DNA from: Moringa oleifera
Lineage: Eukaryota; Streptophyta; Magnoliopsida; Brassicales; Moringaceae
Direction of reading: 5' to 3'
Length of the DNA stretch: 64,000 nt
Assembly (NCBI GenBank): GCA_021397835.1
Contig: JAJFZO010000344.1
Coordinates: 434,001 to 498,000 of the forward strand
Positions 49,200 to 61,507 of this stretch are shown one piece after another. A model generated the notes under the pieces. It ran no database searches. It worked only from the letters and a program-made list of their open reading frames with translations, and was not told the DNA's origin. Position 1 is the stretch's first letter; the number at the start of each line of letters is the position of its first letter. The translations under genes were made by a program, and so were the position numbers.

Positions 49200-50160
49200 A
49201 ACTAAGGTTTCAGGGATATCGTTTGATCATTTGTCAAAGTTGATTATTCCAAGTTTAACACTTCGTTATATGTGGTGGCTCAAGTGGGAACTAATTGAAC
49301 TTGGATTGAGATAACATGTGACGATTATGTTAATTTCATGTGGCTACATGAAGGTTATATCCCTTAGATTTTTGTAGATTGGGTGTGCCTCAATGTTGGA
49401 CCATCAACACATGAACACATAATACATAGTGTTGAAAATATCGAGATGACCACAAAAGTATGATTATTTTAATTCTTGCATTGGCAATAATCAATTAAGC
49501 AAATCAATACTAGCTATGGAGTCCCAACTCCCTTATCAACGTCACAATTCAAGTATGGAGAGGACATCACTTTGAATATGACTGATGAAATGGATTATGC
49601 TATTGGGTGCCATGACCCAATTATCAACACTCAAAAAATATAAGAAGAAGTACTTGGCACTTCATTTGAAATCGAGTAGAATGAGGATAAATTAGGATCA
49701 AAATCAAGATCAAAATCAAAATGAAAATTAAAGTTATGATGATTTGCCATATGCCTACATATGTCGAAGGGCTGGCTAATGCTGCTATAAATAACGTGGA
49801 CAGCTTTCAAATCCCTAGTGGGTACTTATTAAGTATTGGTGAGATATCCATAACTGAATTAATGATTCTATCTCATACCTTAGCTAATAGTAACATTTTT
49901 TCAAATAAGAAAGAATTTGAAGCGAGTTTTGAGAGTGTGTGCTTTAAATGAAAATTTTTGAGTTTAGAGTGATTAAAACTGGTAAAGAAGTACTACAAGT
50001 TGCTTGTAAGGAATAAGCTTATGATTAGAAACTTCAAGCAGTTTGAATTTAAAATGAGTTATTATATCAAATAAGGAATGATTTGACTCATACTTGCACA
50101 AATTGAAGAAGGCCATTGAAGCTAACGTTGTCATCATAAGGGAGATTGTTGCTTAAAGAA
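49200..50160 (+). pseudogene. Decayed MULE (MuDR-type) transposase N-terminal fragment
   Basis: Pieces in several frames resemble the N-terminal part of plant MuDR-like transposases. ISFDHLSKLIIPSLTLRYMW lies near 49,220-49,280. NMTDEMDYAIGCHDP leads to a GTSFEIE stretch (49,575-49,680). IFSNKKEFEASFESV (49,895-49,940) is followed in other frames by CALNENF and EFRVIKTGKEVLQVACKE (49,960-50,013). This is the FxNKxExKxAxxxYAxxxxxxFxxxxS/TxxxxxxxC-type segment of the MuDR DNA-binding region. A tail with THTC-like sequence lies near 50,095. There are many stops and frameshifts; the catalytic DDE domain and zinc knuckle are absent. It sits 1.8 kb from the A-rich MULE and could be a remnant of a related, once coding element. 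Confidence 0.6.
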
Positions 50161-50396
50161 TAGGGTTTCACAATTAAAATCTAAATGATTTCATCTTGGT
50201 TTGATAGTATAGAGAAACACTTTATAGGTCATCTGGTTCATGGATATGATTATACTAATTAATTCTGTGAGATCAGATATAGGTGGGATTGAACAAGCTA
50301 ATCTAGTCTCAAGTTTGATTTTGGTTTAAGTGGTTTAAATAAGTGTGGAAGGATGTGTCAAACTTAATAGATCAAAGTTAGGCAGTATCACGTTTA

Positions 50397-50640
50397 ATGG
50401 TTGCCAAAATCAATGCTTGGGTGGGTATCCATGCTTCCAATTGTAAAAAAAAAGTGTACTACATTGATTCTTTTACTTGTTTCTGGTTAGTGTGGGAAGA
50501 GAGGAACAAAAGAGCTTTTGTAAGGGTCAAAACATCTTTTATGGTGTTTGGAGATAAGTGGTTTCACACTCTAAAGTTTTGAGTTATAAGGAATTCTTTT
50601 GTGAGTAAGGAGTACTTTGTAAAGTGTATAGATGTCATTT
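50397..50640 (+). pseudogene. Possible LINE reverse-transcriptase C-terminal remnant
   Basis: A frame with CFWLVWEERNKRAFVRVKTS resembles the (S/W)LxWxERNxRxF motif in the zf-RVT tail of plant non-LTR retrotransposons. It is short and single; no reverse-transcriptase core was seen nearby. Confidence 0.35.
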
Positions 50641-50689
50641 TATTCGAAAATAGCTATTTATGTATTTTTTATAAATATAAATATACTAT

Positions 50690-51330
50690 CATTTTTTATA
50701 AAAAGAAATCTCAAGTTTGGTTTGCATTATAATATATACTAGTATTACTTTCTTTGAATTTTTTTGATTTTAATACATTTTGATTTTTCTTTTAAATTTA
50801 CTTTTTTTAGTGATTTTTTGATATATATTTTTATTTTTTATTTTATTTTTTTACTTTTTTTTTTTGGCTTTGTAAAGAGTTTTATTTTAGTGCCTTTTAT
50901 AATATTTATTGCATTGATTTTTTTAGATTTTCTTTTACTCTTTTTTTCCATTTTCTTTTAGTTACTTTGTGTTTTTTATTTTTTTACGTTTACTTTTTTG
51001 ATTTTGTTGGATAATTTCAGTCTGTTTCACTTATTTTCTTTCAATAACTTTATTTTTCTTAGATTTTTAATTTATTTGGTTTTTTAGTTTTTTATTTGCT
51101 TTTATTTTATTTTTAAATTTTTTATATGTTTAAATTTTTTTATATTTAACAACTTTAATTCAATAAAATAATAAATATTAGACTACAACAAGTGATTGTA
51201 ATTTTGTTCGTTTATTTGTTTTCAGTTTTTAGTTTTTTATTACTTCTTATTTTTTATTTATTTGTATTTTATTTTATATTTTATAATTTTTATTATTTTT
51301 GATTTATTGTATTTTTATTATATTTTTCTT
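50690..51330 (-). mobile_element. Inverted partial copy of the A-rich MULE interior
   Basis: T-rich on the + strand. Its reverse complement matches interior parts of the A-rich MULE. The segment at about 50,866-50,935 reads, in reverse, a caatgcaataaatattat / aaaactctttacaaag module like the one at 53,583. The segment at 51,165-51,235 is the reverse of 52,915-52,985 (accaaataaac ... cacttgt ... tattt). It lies head to head with the element at 51,999-54,886, forming a broken large inverted repeat. No ends recognised. Confidence 0.6.
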
Positions 51331-51989
51331 GAAAAAATCAATGCAAATCAAAATTGATTTACACCCAAGAGAAAATTAAACCAAGACAGTACAACAAACA
51401 AAATTTTTAAGAGCCTGTTATCCATTTCTCTCAAGCCAAGCTCATCTAGTATCAAAATACCACTTGCCTCTCCTCGTTACTCCTTTAACCTTTTTGTTCT
51501 AATTAACAACTCTTACAAAAAGTATACTTAGTAGCTTTACACCCAACACCCCTATAACAACCTCAATTTTCTAGTCTTTTCGACTCATACTTGGTCTTTA
51601 TATGATATTCAAATAACCAAATGAAAAATAAGCAGTATGCATATATTGATTTAGCTTGTTCTAAAGATAAAAAAAAAAAATACAACTATCTTGAAGATTA
51701 CTACATATCAAAACCTAAAACATTACCATTATTCTTTAACATAAAGTAAAAAAGCTCTCTGCAAAGCACGGAAATAAATTTTATTGAAAAAATAGTAAAA
51801 AAATAAAATTAAAGATATATCAATTAAAATCATTAAAAATTTTAATTAAAATAAATCTTAAAATATTAAAACATAATAAAATTCAAAAATTTAAAAATAT
51901 AAAAAATAATTAAAAAAATATAAAAGACTAAAAACTTTAAAAAATAAAAATAATGTAAAATAATTTATAATTTTAAACTATCAGATATC
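51331..51989. other. Spacer between inverted and direct MULE arms
   Basis: 51,400-51,650 is a more complex, C-containing stretch unlike its neighbours and with no recognised gene. From 51,750 the sequence again resembles the MULE interior in the + orientation (ctctgcaaagcacggaaat, then a poly-A stretch), so it is probably another fragment. It is present only in copy B. Confidence 0.4.
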
Positions 51990-51998
51990 CAAATTTTG
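51990..51998 (+). repeat. Target-site duplication, left (CAAATTTTG)
   Basis: Nine bases directly abutting the left inverted repeat of the MULE, identical to 54,887-54,895. Confidence 0.85.
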
Positions 51999-54886
51999 AA
52001 GGCATGCATGAGATATGCATGCATGAGACGTGTGGATTTTTTTCATTTTAAAAAATAGTAATTTATTAATTTATTTATCATTATTTTTTAAAATTAGAAC
52101 ACATTTTGATTTTAAAATTTTAAAATGCTTAATTAAATACAAATATATAAAATTTAAAACTTAAAAATTATTTAAAAATAAAAAATTTCGCAAAATATTT
52201 GAAGATTAATAGCACAAATAAAAATCACGAAGTTACAAATATATTTAAAAATAATTTTGATTTATGTACATATTTTTAAAAAATCATAAGCATTGAATAA
52301 ATCAAAATGTAAAGAAAAAAATTTAAAAACCTAATACAACAGACAAATTCCAATGAAAAATATAAAAACATAACAAAAAAATAAATTAAATTAAAACAAA
52401 AAAACAAAATTGGAAACAATCCGAGCAGCATGAAAAAAATAAAAAAATAAAAAATCAAAGAATATCAAAGAATAATAAAAAATAAAAAATAAAAAAATTG
52501 AAAAAACAAAAATAGTAAAAAACTAGCAAAAATTTAAAAATAAAAAATATATCAAAGAATATCATAAAAAAGAAAAAAAGAAAATGTAATAAAATCCAAA
52601 AAAAAATTAAAGAAACTAAAAAAATTGAGAAAACAAAAAAAAGATTAGAAATTCTTAAAAATAAAAAAGAGAAAAATAATTTAAAAATAATTTAAAAGAA
52701 TTCAAGAATGATAAAATATTTTATAAAAAAATTTTAAAAATAATTTTGATTTGCATTGATCCTTTAAAGAAATATATAATAAAAATACAATAAATCAAAC
52801 TGTAAAAATTAAAATACAACAAAAATATAAAGGTATTTAAAATTAATAAATAAAATTATATAAAAAATAATAAAATTGAAAAATCAGATTAAAAATAAAT
52901 AGCAAAAAAAAGTTAAAAACCAAATAAACTAAGCAAATTGTATTCACTTGTTAAGGTCTAATATTTGTAATTTTACTGAATTAATTATAATATATATAAA
53001 AAACAATAAAAATAAACAAAATAAATTTTTTTTAAAAAATCTAAAAAATCATAAAAAAAATTAAAAATCAGAGAAAAATTAAAATATCATAAAATAAAAC
53101 AAAACAAAACAAAATAAAAGCAAATAAGAAAATGAAAAACCAAATAAACTAAAAAATTTTAAGAAAGATAAAGTTACTAAAATAAAATAAGTGAAAGAAA
53201 CTAAAAACATCCAATAAAATAAAAAATAAATATAAGAAAAAATTATAAAATAACCAAAAACAAATATGAAAAAGGACAAAAACTTTCAAAAAAATCAAGA
53301 TAATGCAAATAAAAAAACACAATACTAAAGAAATAGTTAAAATTAAAAAAATTAAAAAATAAGAAATACCAAAAATCATAAAAATATCAAAAGATAAAAT
53401 AAAATACAATAAAAAACTTAAAAAACCAAATAACTTAAAAATCCAAGAAAACTAAAGTTACTGAAAGAAAATAAATGAAAGAAACTAAAAATACTGAACA
53501 AAATAGAAAATAATTGTAAATTTTTTTAAAAAAGCTAAAATAACAAAACAATTAAAAAAATAGTAAAAGAAAATCGAACAAGATCAAGACATTACATATA
53601 AGAAAAGGCAATAATAAAGAAACAAAACTCTTTGCAAAGTAAGAAAATTGATTTCATTGGAAAAAAATTATAAAAAATAAAATAAAATAAAATGTAAAGG
53701 AATCATAAAAAATCAAATAATATAAATATAAAATAAAATTTTAAAAAATAGATGAATAAAAAATAAAAAGAAACAAAAAACAAAAAACTATATAAACTAA
53801 TAAAATTGCTGCCAATTGGTGAGATATAAAGTTTGTTTTTTCACTACATTAAAGTGGTCGAAGATAATAATAACAAAATTATTTATGTATTTAAAATTTA
53901 TGTTTTTTATTATTGAGAAATGAAAGAAAAATCAGATCACTTGAGGTAAATCTATAATTTAAAATAGCACATTCATTAGACTCAAGAGAAAAGGATGAAT
54001 AAATATAATATTAAATTAATTTTAAGTAATCATAAAGATCGAAAATCCAAATTTCAAAACAAAAAATTTGAAAAAAATGCAAAATCTAAAAATCTAAAAA
54101 AAATACAAAACAAAAAAATTTTTAAAAAGGTTAAAGAATACAAAAAAATCATAAAAATTTCAAAAACATAAAAAAATAAAAAATCTAAAAAGACATAAAA
54201 AATTAAAAAAATTCAAAAAAATAAAGTTACAAAAAGAAAATAGGCAAAAGAAATTAAAAAAGTCTCACTAACTAAACAAAATATGTAAGAAAAATTAAAA
54301 AGAAAGTCAAAGTAACCAAAAAATAGAAAAAATGTAAAATAAAATTCAATAAAATCAAGACAATACGTATAAAAAATGTAATAGTAAAAAAACAAAACTT
54401 TTTGCAAAGTAAAAAAATAGATTTCATGGAAAAAATAGTAAAAAATGAAATAACATAAAATATTAAATTTAAAAATAAAATATGTAAAAAATCATGAAAA
54501 GAAAAATAAAATCAAATAAAATAAAAAATAAGAAAGATATGAAATAAAATTCAAAAATTTGAAAAAATAAAATAATTATATTTTTCATTTATTACATTTT
54601 TACGGTTTTTTTAAAAACATCAACATAAATCAAAATTATTTTTAAATATATTTGTAGCTTTGTGATTTTCATTATGCTATTAATGTTTATTTTTTTTTTG
54701 TAAATTTTTGTAAAAAATAATTTTATGTTAAGTTTTTTATATTTTCAATTAAACTGAATATTTTAAAATTTTTATATTTTGAAAACATATTTAGTTTAAT
54801 TTTAAAAAATTAATGATGAAACTAATTAATAAATCATGAATGAAAAACCCATAGATTCTCATGCATGCATATTTTATGCATGCCTT
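51999..54886 (+). mobile_element. Complete non-autonomous MULE (long TIRs, 9-bp TSD), copy B
   Basis: The ends are inverted repeats: left aaggcatgcatgagatatg (51,999) against the reverse complement of the right end, aaggcatgcataaaatatg (ending 54,886). The similarity continues inward for about 300 bases (left to about 52,300; right from about 54,580), including the shared stretch tacaaatatatttaaaaata. The element is flanked by a perfect 9-bp direct repeat CAAATTTTG (51,990-51,998 and 54,887-54,895). Long TIRs plus a 9-bp target duplication are the hallmarks of Mutator-like elements. The 2.9 kb interior is A-rich on the + strand and encodes nothing recognisable, so movement would need a transposase from elsewhere. 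Confidence 0.85.
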
Positions 54887-54895
54887 CAAATTTTG
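54887..54895 (+). repeat. Target-site duplication, right (CAAATTTTG)
   Basis: Nine bases directly after the right inverted repeat. The copy A equivalent at 8,838-8,846 reads CACATTTTG. Confidence 0.85.
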
Positions 54896-55030
54896 ACCGT
54901 TGGGCTTAGAGGACTATTTAAACTAGAGCACTTCACGCCTTCAGCAGTGTTCTTCCTCTTCCTCTACTACTCTCTCTCTCCCTTCCTCTCTCTCTCAAAA
55001 TCCCCTCAGCCCCACCTTGTCATTAAAGAA
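54896..55030 (+). promoter_or_regulatory. Promoter-like region of oligopeptidase copy B, abutting the MULE
   Basis: Same arrangement as copy A: gaccgttgggctta, TATA-like ctatttaaac (54,914-54,923), CT-rich leader (about 54,955-55,000). It is conserved between the copies, so the MULE was already next to it before duplication. Confidence 0.45.
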
Positions 55031-55642
55031 AGGGTTTACTGCAGAGGAACTGCTCTAGATGCGAAGGATTCTGAGGGATATGCGGCACTGGTTCCACTAC
55101 AGAGGAATACTACATTAGTTTCCCTATTCTTGAGGTAATTCTGTTTTTATTTCTTTTCTTGGTTTAAAATTGAATAATTTGTGATTACAATGTAACCCAA
55201 AGAGAAAAAGAAAGGATTAAATTTTAGTGTTCTATACTGTTTGATTATACAAGCTGATAAATCATTGATTTTACCACAGATTCAACTTTGTGTGCTTTAC
55301 AGGAGGTCGTGTGCTTCTATCACGATGAACCCATAGATTTGACTTGTCCCAACATCTGTAAAGATTTGTTTACTATCTATTACATTAGTTTCCCTGGAGA
55401 TAATTCTATTTTTTTTCTTGGTTTAAAATTGAACATTTTCTGGTTACAGAGTAACTCAAAAGAGAAAAAAAGAGGATTAGATTTTATTGTTCTATGCTGT
55501 TCGGTTATATAAGGATTAGATTTTATTATTCTATTATAAGTAGATGAATCATTGATTTTACTAGTTCAATGTACAATAGTAATCTAGGAAGGTTATACAT
55601 AGGGCAAATGATTTGTTTCTATTAATTTTCAATTCATTTATA

Positions 55643-57610
55643 GGTTATACTTATGAAGAATTGTCAGAGGCATCACTAGATCATAAGTTTCTTGCATACA
55701 CCATGTATGATAAGGATAATGACTTCTTTAAGTTGTCTGTGGAATTCGAATTCTGGTGCTTTATGTATTAAGCCTAAAGCAGATCGTGTTTCAAAGATTG
55801 CATGGGCCAAGGATGGGCAGGGACTACTTTGTGTTGTCACTGATCAAAATAAGAGGCCATGTAGGTGGGTTTTAATGTGAATTTTTTTCAAATTCCATGT
55901 TCTCTGTATTGTTATTTAATTTTAAGTTGCTTATTGTATAAGCCAAATTTATTTTGAAAATTTTCTATTTTATTACTAGGATATACAACGTTTTGCTTTT
56001 GCAGGAGCTGGATGACAATGTTCATGTTAACATAAGACAAACTAAGGATTCACTTTGTGACTGTGTATACTTTCTCTCCTACATCTTCAAAGGTATTACC
56101 TTGAAATAAAAATTATTTGCAATTTTTGTTTGTGTGTCAAAATTTTCTGAATTAGTTTAACTATAGTTGAAGTGATATAATAATTGTGACCATCTTTTAA
56201 GTCTTTTTGATGAATTCAGCTGATTCACTATCTGGCTTGTCATTAGTTTGAGAATGTGAAGGTATACCACACTGCATGGTAAAGTATAATCAGCTGATCT
56301 GGTAACATGGTTGATGATACATATCTGCAACAGTTTCTTGCTTTCTTTTGATTGTTGTTCAGCATATATTCTCTTTATCTAATATCTTATCTGTTGCAGA
56401 GTGTTTTTGTTAATGACAAGAGTTGATTATAGAGGACATTGATTTCTGCAATACACATTTAGTACCTACAGTGAGGGAAGGTCAAAAGTTTAAAATCTGT
56501 TACGTCGCTTTGCCTCTGTTCATTTCACTTGGATTTTTGAAATTACTAGTTTTCTGGTCCTTATCTGTCAGATGCAACATTTTCTCAATGCTAAAAATCG
56601 TGTGATGCACTTGATGTATTCTTGTTTTGGTAGGGGCCTATTTATCTGAGAGAGCTTCACCCTTATTTTCTTCCTGTTCCGAATTATCTTTCTTAAATTT
56701 CGCCTGGTCTAAATTATGATTTGCACTCATCAACCATGCTCTTTATAGTATCATTATTTGTGGCATCTGAAGTCCCTATGGTCTGTTTAACTTCTAAAAT
56801 CATGTTTCTGGTTTTCTTCCATGGCATCATATGTTCGTATCTTGTCTATTGCATGGATCCCAAGTCATATGCTCAGTATCACTCTTAAACATCCAGTGTC
56901 CTCATGCAAAAATTACTAACGGTGGCATTAAAACTTAATTGGGCAATAATTTTTCCTGATAGACTGACTAGTTATGAATCCTTTATGTAGTCGTCACCGC
57001 TTTGTTTTGAATCTCAATGTTAATTGTCTAAGGCAGTGAGGTTATCCTGTTAGTATAGACTATATCTTTCTACTCTATTATGCTTAAATTTTTCCTGTGT
57101 TTACTGTTCACATGGTATTTATTCTTCATAAAATTTTCTAGTGGAATTGTGTAAAAACATGTATCTATAATCTACACTATTCTTTCAATTTCTTTATAGA
57201 TGACTGATGCTGTGGTTGATTATGATTTACCATATGACAAGTGGAATATCATTCAATAGAAAAATATGGAACAGCCTCTACTGCCAGCATAGCTGCAAAT
57301 TCCTTAAGCACAAAAAGTTTAAGTTTTTCTAATGAAATCAAGTCTGAAGATCACAATCCGTGGAATGGCCTACCTGAGTTTTATAGCTGTGAATACCATG
57401 ATGTCACTTCTTATGATGGAGTCTTGGCTGCCCTAGCTGTTGTATACTAATGCTAAAACCAAAAAGAGAATAGAAAACCTGGACTGCTTCATGGGCACAG
57501 AACTTATGGAGAAATGCTTGATAATCGGTGGCATAGTGAATTGAAAATGAGGCAATGAGGCAAGCTTAGACTATAGTGATGATGAAGAAGTTGATATGCA
57601 GGCTACTGTT
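55643..57610 (+). pseudogene. Prolyl oligopeptidase-family (S9A) pseudogene, copy B
   Basis: Longer counterpart of copy A. It keeps YEELSEASLDHKFLAYTMY (exon about 55,643-55,862), an ELDDNVHVNIRQTKDS exon (55,980-56,090), and two segments missing in A. One has an acidic IEDIDFC followed by VREGQKFKICYVALP (about 56,430-56,520). The other runs from DAVVDYDLPYDKWNI through SLSTKSLSFSNEIKSED to PEFYSCEYHDVTSYDGV (57,205-57,430). The last is the propeller-to-catalytic hinge of At1g69020-like proteins. GLLHGHRTYGEMLDN follows at about 57,480. Lesions: a two-base loss after KLSV (about 55,740), a stop at 57,257-57,259 region, further frameshifts, and no downstream catalytic Ser/Asp/His region. Confidence 0.85.
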
Positions 57611-58820
57611 GAGCAGACCTCAAGAACCTTGTGCCTTACAACCTCCCATACTTTGAGAAGGTATGGCTAGTGTTATTTTTGATATAAATATATCTGTTTA
57701 TTTGAGTTAAACATGACACATCAGTGTTATTTTGAAGTTTTATTGAACCCAAGTAGAGAATGTGACTTATTTTGGTGTTCAAAGTCATTGACACTTTGGG
57801 GTGTCCTAAATGGAGGGAAGATCATGCGCATGATTCTTCAACAAACCCCTCTACAGGCCTGTCTGCATCCTGCTTCTTCGATCCCTTCTTTTGTCTTATC
57901 TGTCTCTTTCATCTGCTCCCATGATTATTGACATTAATATAGAAGGAGCAAATGCATTTCCAGTTGCTCTTCCTGACATGGCCAGTGTACCAGTCCCTTC
58001 TTAGATGGAACCCCTACTTTCTCCCCTGCTGCTGCATGCTTTAAAAAATATGGGCATTTGGTTTAAATGGGAAACTCCTAAGGGAAATACTCATAATAAA
58101 TTACGAAAGTGTTAAAGTGCATGCTATAGTTGCCATTTTTGAGAGCAGTAGTCATTAAGGAAATAGTCTTCAGCTTATCTCCTTAAGAATTTGAATGATC
58201 AGACAATCATGGTCTGTGAAAAATCTTCTGCCTTTGAGAGATGGAGCTGTTGCCATCGATGACCTAAATGAGGGTACCAATGGTACTGATGGTGCTGAGA
58301 AAATGAAGGCCATTGGATCAAAGTGTTTAGCACTTTTTTAAGAATTTCAAGATTCTATCATGAAGATGCACCGGAAGGCACCTTGTTTCAATGGTGACAG
58401 TGAGTGAGTAATTGGGGGTTTTGCAAGCAAGGAGAGCACAAGATCCACACATAGAAGAGGGTTAGGCATGTTATGCAATTCCTTAAGAGTCCAAATGAAG
58501 CATTGATTGATTTTGCATGGCATCCTGTTCACCACATTATTGTCTTTGTCTCCTTGATTGGCTTTATTTTCATTTATGTTCCTAAAATATACGCATGTTT
58601 TGTAGGTTAAAGAATCAAGTGTTAATGAAGATGAGGATGTTATGGAGATTGATGCTCTCAGTGGTCCAGGAGTATTTTATTATGAGATCCTTACCCCTAA
58701 GCTAGGCTACCATTTGCTTCCATCAAATTCTCTAAAGCACACCCATACCTTTCTAAAAAACTTAGACAAGGGAGTTTGCTCTATCTTTGATCTAATACAG
58801 TGGCATCATCTACATGAATA
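57611..58820 (+). other. Conserved exon-like pieces of unknown gene, copy B
   Basis: Counterpart of 10,476-11,790. NEGTNGTDGAEKMKAIGSKC (about 58,270-58,330) and FYYEILTPKLGYHLLPSNS (about 58,670-58,740) remain readable. The first is followed by a frame-breaking change (cttttttaagaatttc). Unidentified family. Confidence 0.4.
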
Positions 58821-58982
58821 ATGACTATGTTTGTATGCAACAAAAAAGTCCATTTTTAGTCTTGAATCAGGTATGCAATCTCTTTTGTGCACTTTTCTCT
58901 AACCAGTTTATTAGCATAATCATATCCTCCATTATAAACAGATTATAACCAATCTATTCAACTCATAATATTACAAGTTTTC

Positions 58983-59171
58983 CTAATGTAATTTTTCTAC
59001 ATGGTCCAGGGGCATGATATTCATATCCTCCATCTCCATGGGGTAATTGAGGTCACAATATGTGAAAGGGTGTTGTTGTGCCTTCAACATCTTTTTGTGC
59101 TTGTTCATTTGCATTAAATGAAGGAAAATGTCATCATCATTTTTTTGGAACATGTTCACATTTGTTTGCAT
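58983..59171 (-). other. Conserved minus-strand open frame, unknown, copy B
   Basis: Counterpart of 12,574-12,774: MQTNVNMFQKNDDDIFLHLM ... NYPMEMEDMNIMPLDHVEK. Unidentified. Confidence 0.25.
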
Positions 59172-59689
59172 ATGGTTCTGCTTTCTTGTTTTTGGTACAA
59201 AACATAATCATTGGTCCTCGTTGAGGGTAACCTTATGTTCCTGCATACAAAGAAGCATCCAATTTTGTATAGGAGAAATTATCATATTGAATATTGATGT
59301 ATGTTCCTTAGTGTGCTCTGCATACATAGCTTCTTCAATACATTATAATTATCAGCAATAATTTTTGTGCATTGTAATCTCTTGTTCTGGAGGGAATTAG
59401 GAACTCATTATTTGAGATATCATGTCCATTCTAATTATATAGAAAGCCTCAACTTATGATGCAAAACACAAAAAATAGTAGAACGCTTAACTTGGGCCAG
59501 TCATTCTTGCATTCTTGAATGAGATACATAAGTTCATACAGCAATATAGCAGTATAGCATATGGTAGTGCAACTTTATAGCAGTAGCAGTATAGTTGTAG
59601 CATTATAATAGTATAGCAGTAACAATTTACATGCAGGAGGCAGTAGCAACAATTTAAATGGAGTAGAAGTTTAGATCTGTATAATACTT

Positions 59690-60908
59690 TCTAATTAGAG
59701 TCCGTATCTAGACGTTTAGCTACTGTGTGTCTGTATGAAAATGTTACAGTTTTGGATAGCCATGATTGCAGTGTCCAGAGGAGGCACAAGAAGGTTGATT
59801 CTTTTTCTTGACAATAAATTTAGATTTGGTTATTCTGTATAACATTTTTCTTAATTTAATATTTCTTTCTATGAAGTTCAAGTTACATCCCATCTTGCCA
59901 ACCAAAAAAAGAAAAGAATAGCATTGATCTTTGAGAAGTGCTTTATTATGAGATTCTTACTTTTTATTGTATATGGTATAAATTATTGAGGAAGGTCCAA
60001 GCTCCTCTGGAAACTGTCAACAAACTTGACCAAGCAGCTAGAAGGTTGGTTAACTGTGTTAATTATGTTGGAATGGCTACTATTGAGTGTCTTTGCAACA
60101 TGGACACCGACGGATATAATTTTTCTCTATCGCTCAATCCTCATTTGCTTGTACATTTCACTGGTTGTGCCCTCAGTTATAGACTCCTTTTCATACTCAC
60201 TAAGGTTTCATTGTCATGCAGCCTTTTTAGGTTCTGTTTTAATTATATCTTCGTTGCATAATGCTTTATCTGATGCATTAAGCAGTGCCTACAACATGTC
60301 TACTTGAAAGGAAAGAAAAGTTGTACAAGTATAGCTGTGAACTTTGAAACAATTAGAAACTTTGGTAATTTTTATGCGCCCATATTTTTGTTTGTGTGGA
60401 TAACTTAGTAGATGATATTTCTAACTTGAGATGTGAACAAGTTGATATATTGCACCTTATTTCTTGATGGTCTTTGCACAAGTTGTGTCATATTTGAAAT
60501 GGCTTGCTTGCAACCTAATTGAGATGTTTGATGTTAATGAATATCCGTATGTATTGGATATAGGTAGAACATCCAGTTGCGGAGTGGATTGTTGCACTAA
60601 ACCTTTCAGCTGCCCAAGTTGCAGTCGGGATGGGTATTCCTCTTGGGAAAATTCTTGATATGATAGTGAAGTTCATTAAACTTTTTTCTTTAGTTGTTTA
60701 ATGTAGTATCTCACATTTTGTGCCCATATTCAATCAGAAATAAGACGATTTTATGGTATGGAACATGGTGGAGGGTGTGATTCCTGGAGGAAAGCATCAG
60801 CTGTTGCTTGCCCTTTTAATTTTGAAAGGCAGAGAGTAGTAGGCCGAAAGGTCATTTTGTAGCTGTTCACATGACAATTGACAAACCATGCATCAAGTCC
60901 ACTTGAAG
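59690..60908 (+). pseudogene. Acetyl-CoA carboxylase (biotin carboxylase domain) pseudogene, copy B
   Basis: Same exons as copy A: LDSHDCSVQRRHKKVDS (about 59,750-59,800); EEGP at 59,988, then a deletion of about 16 bases and LETVNKLDQAARRLVNCVN with NYVGMATIECLCNMDTDGYN; VEHPVAEWIVALNLSAAQVA (from 60,566); and FYGMEHGGGCDSWRKASA (about 60,750-60,800). The catalytic Arg position of LNPRLQVEH is His (LNPHLLVHF). The splice donor after GIPLGKIL is gatatg where copy A has ggtatg, so the GT is lost. The exon 2 frame is shifted by the deletion. Not functional. Confidence 0.88.
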
Positions 60909-61467
60909 GTAATATCATACATGTCATGTTTATTATGAAAGCTTTCTGGTAACTTTGAGTTCAAGTTGGCAGTTTGCTTCATGACTGAACTTGAGTAGTG
61001 TAATACTATTCCATCATTTGGGTAAAAAAAGTAAGTGTGAAATTTTGAATTTACACCTTAGTAAGCAATCAATCTTTGGATTAGTCCTCAAGCGTTATCA
61101 CTTTAGCCATCATAATTGGATGTATTGACCACAAACAGAGGGAGGTAAATGAAAAAACTATGTGAACTTACCTCTTTAGTCAGATTTTTCTCTTTATCTC
61201 TCTCCTTTGTTTTCCTCTGGATTTCTTAGACATAAATTTTTGTATTCATGGCTAAAGACTTGCAACTTTTTAGGACTTGAAAACCCTCATTTTTGGAGGA
61301 CATGTTACCACCAGGGGATTTTAAATATACATTTAAATTCATTGATTTCTAATTTCCTTTTAATTTACAACTTCAGCAGCACATCTATAATATGCTTTTA
61401 AGTGCATTTCTTCCTTATATTTCTTTTAAGTGCATTTCTTCCAAGTTTAAAAATCTTTTAGTTCCAC

Positions 61468-61507
<40 letters not shown>

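Noticed and set aside
52276..54407. Similar Phe/Leu-rich minus-strand frames in copy B
   Set aside because: Same reason: A-rich MULE interior.
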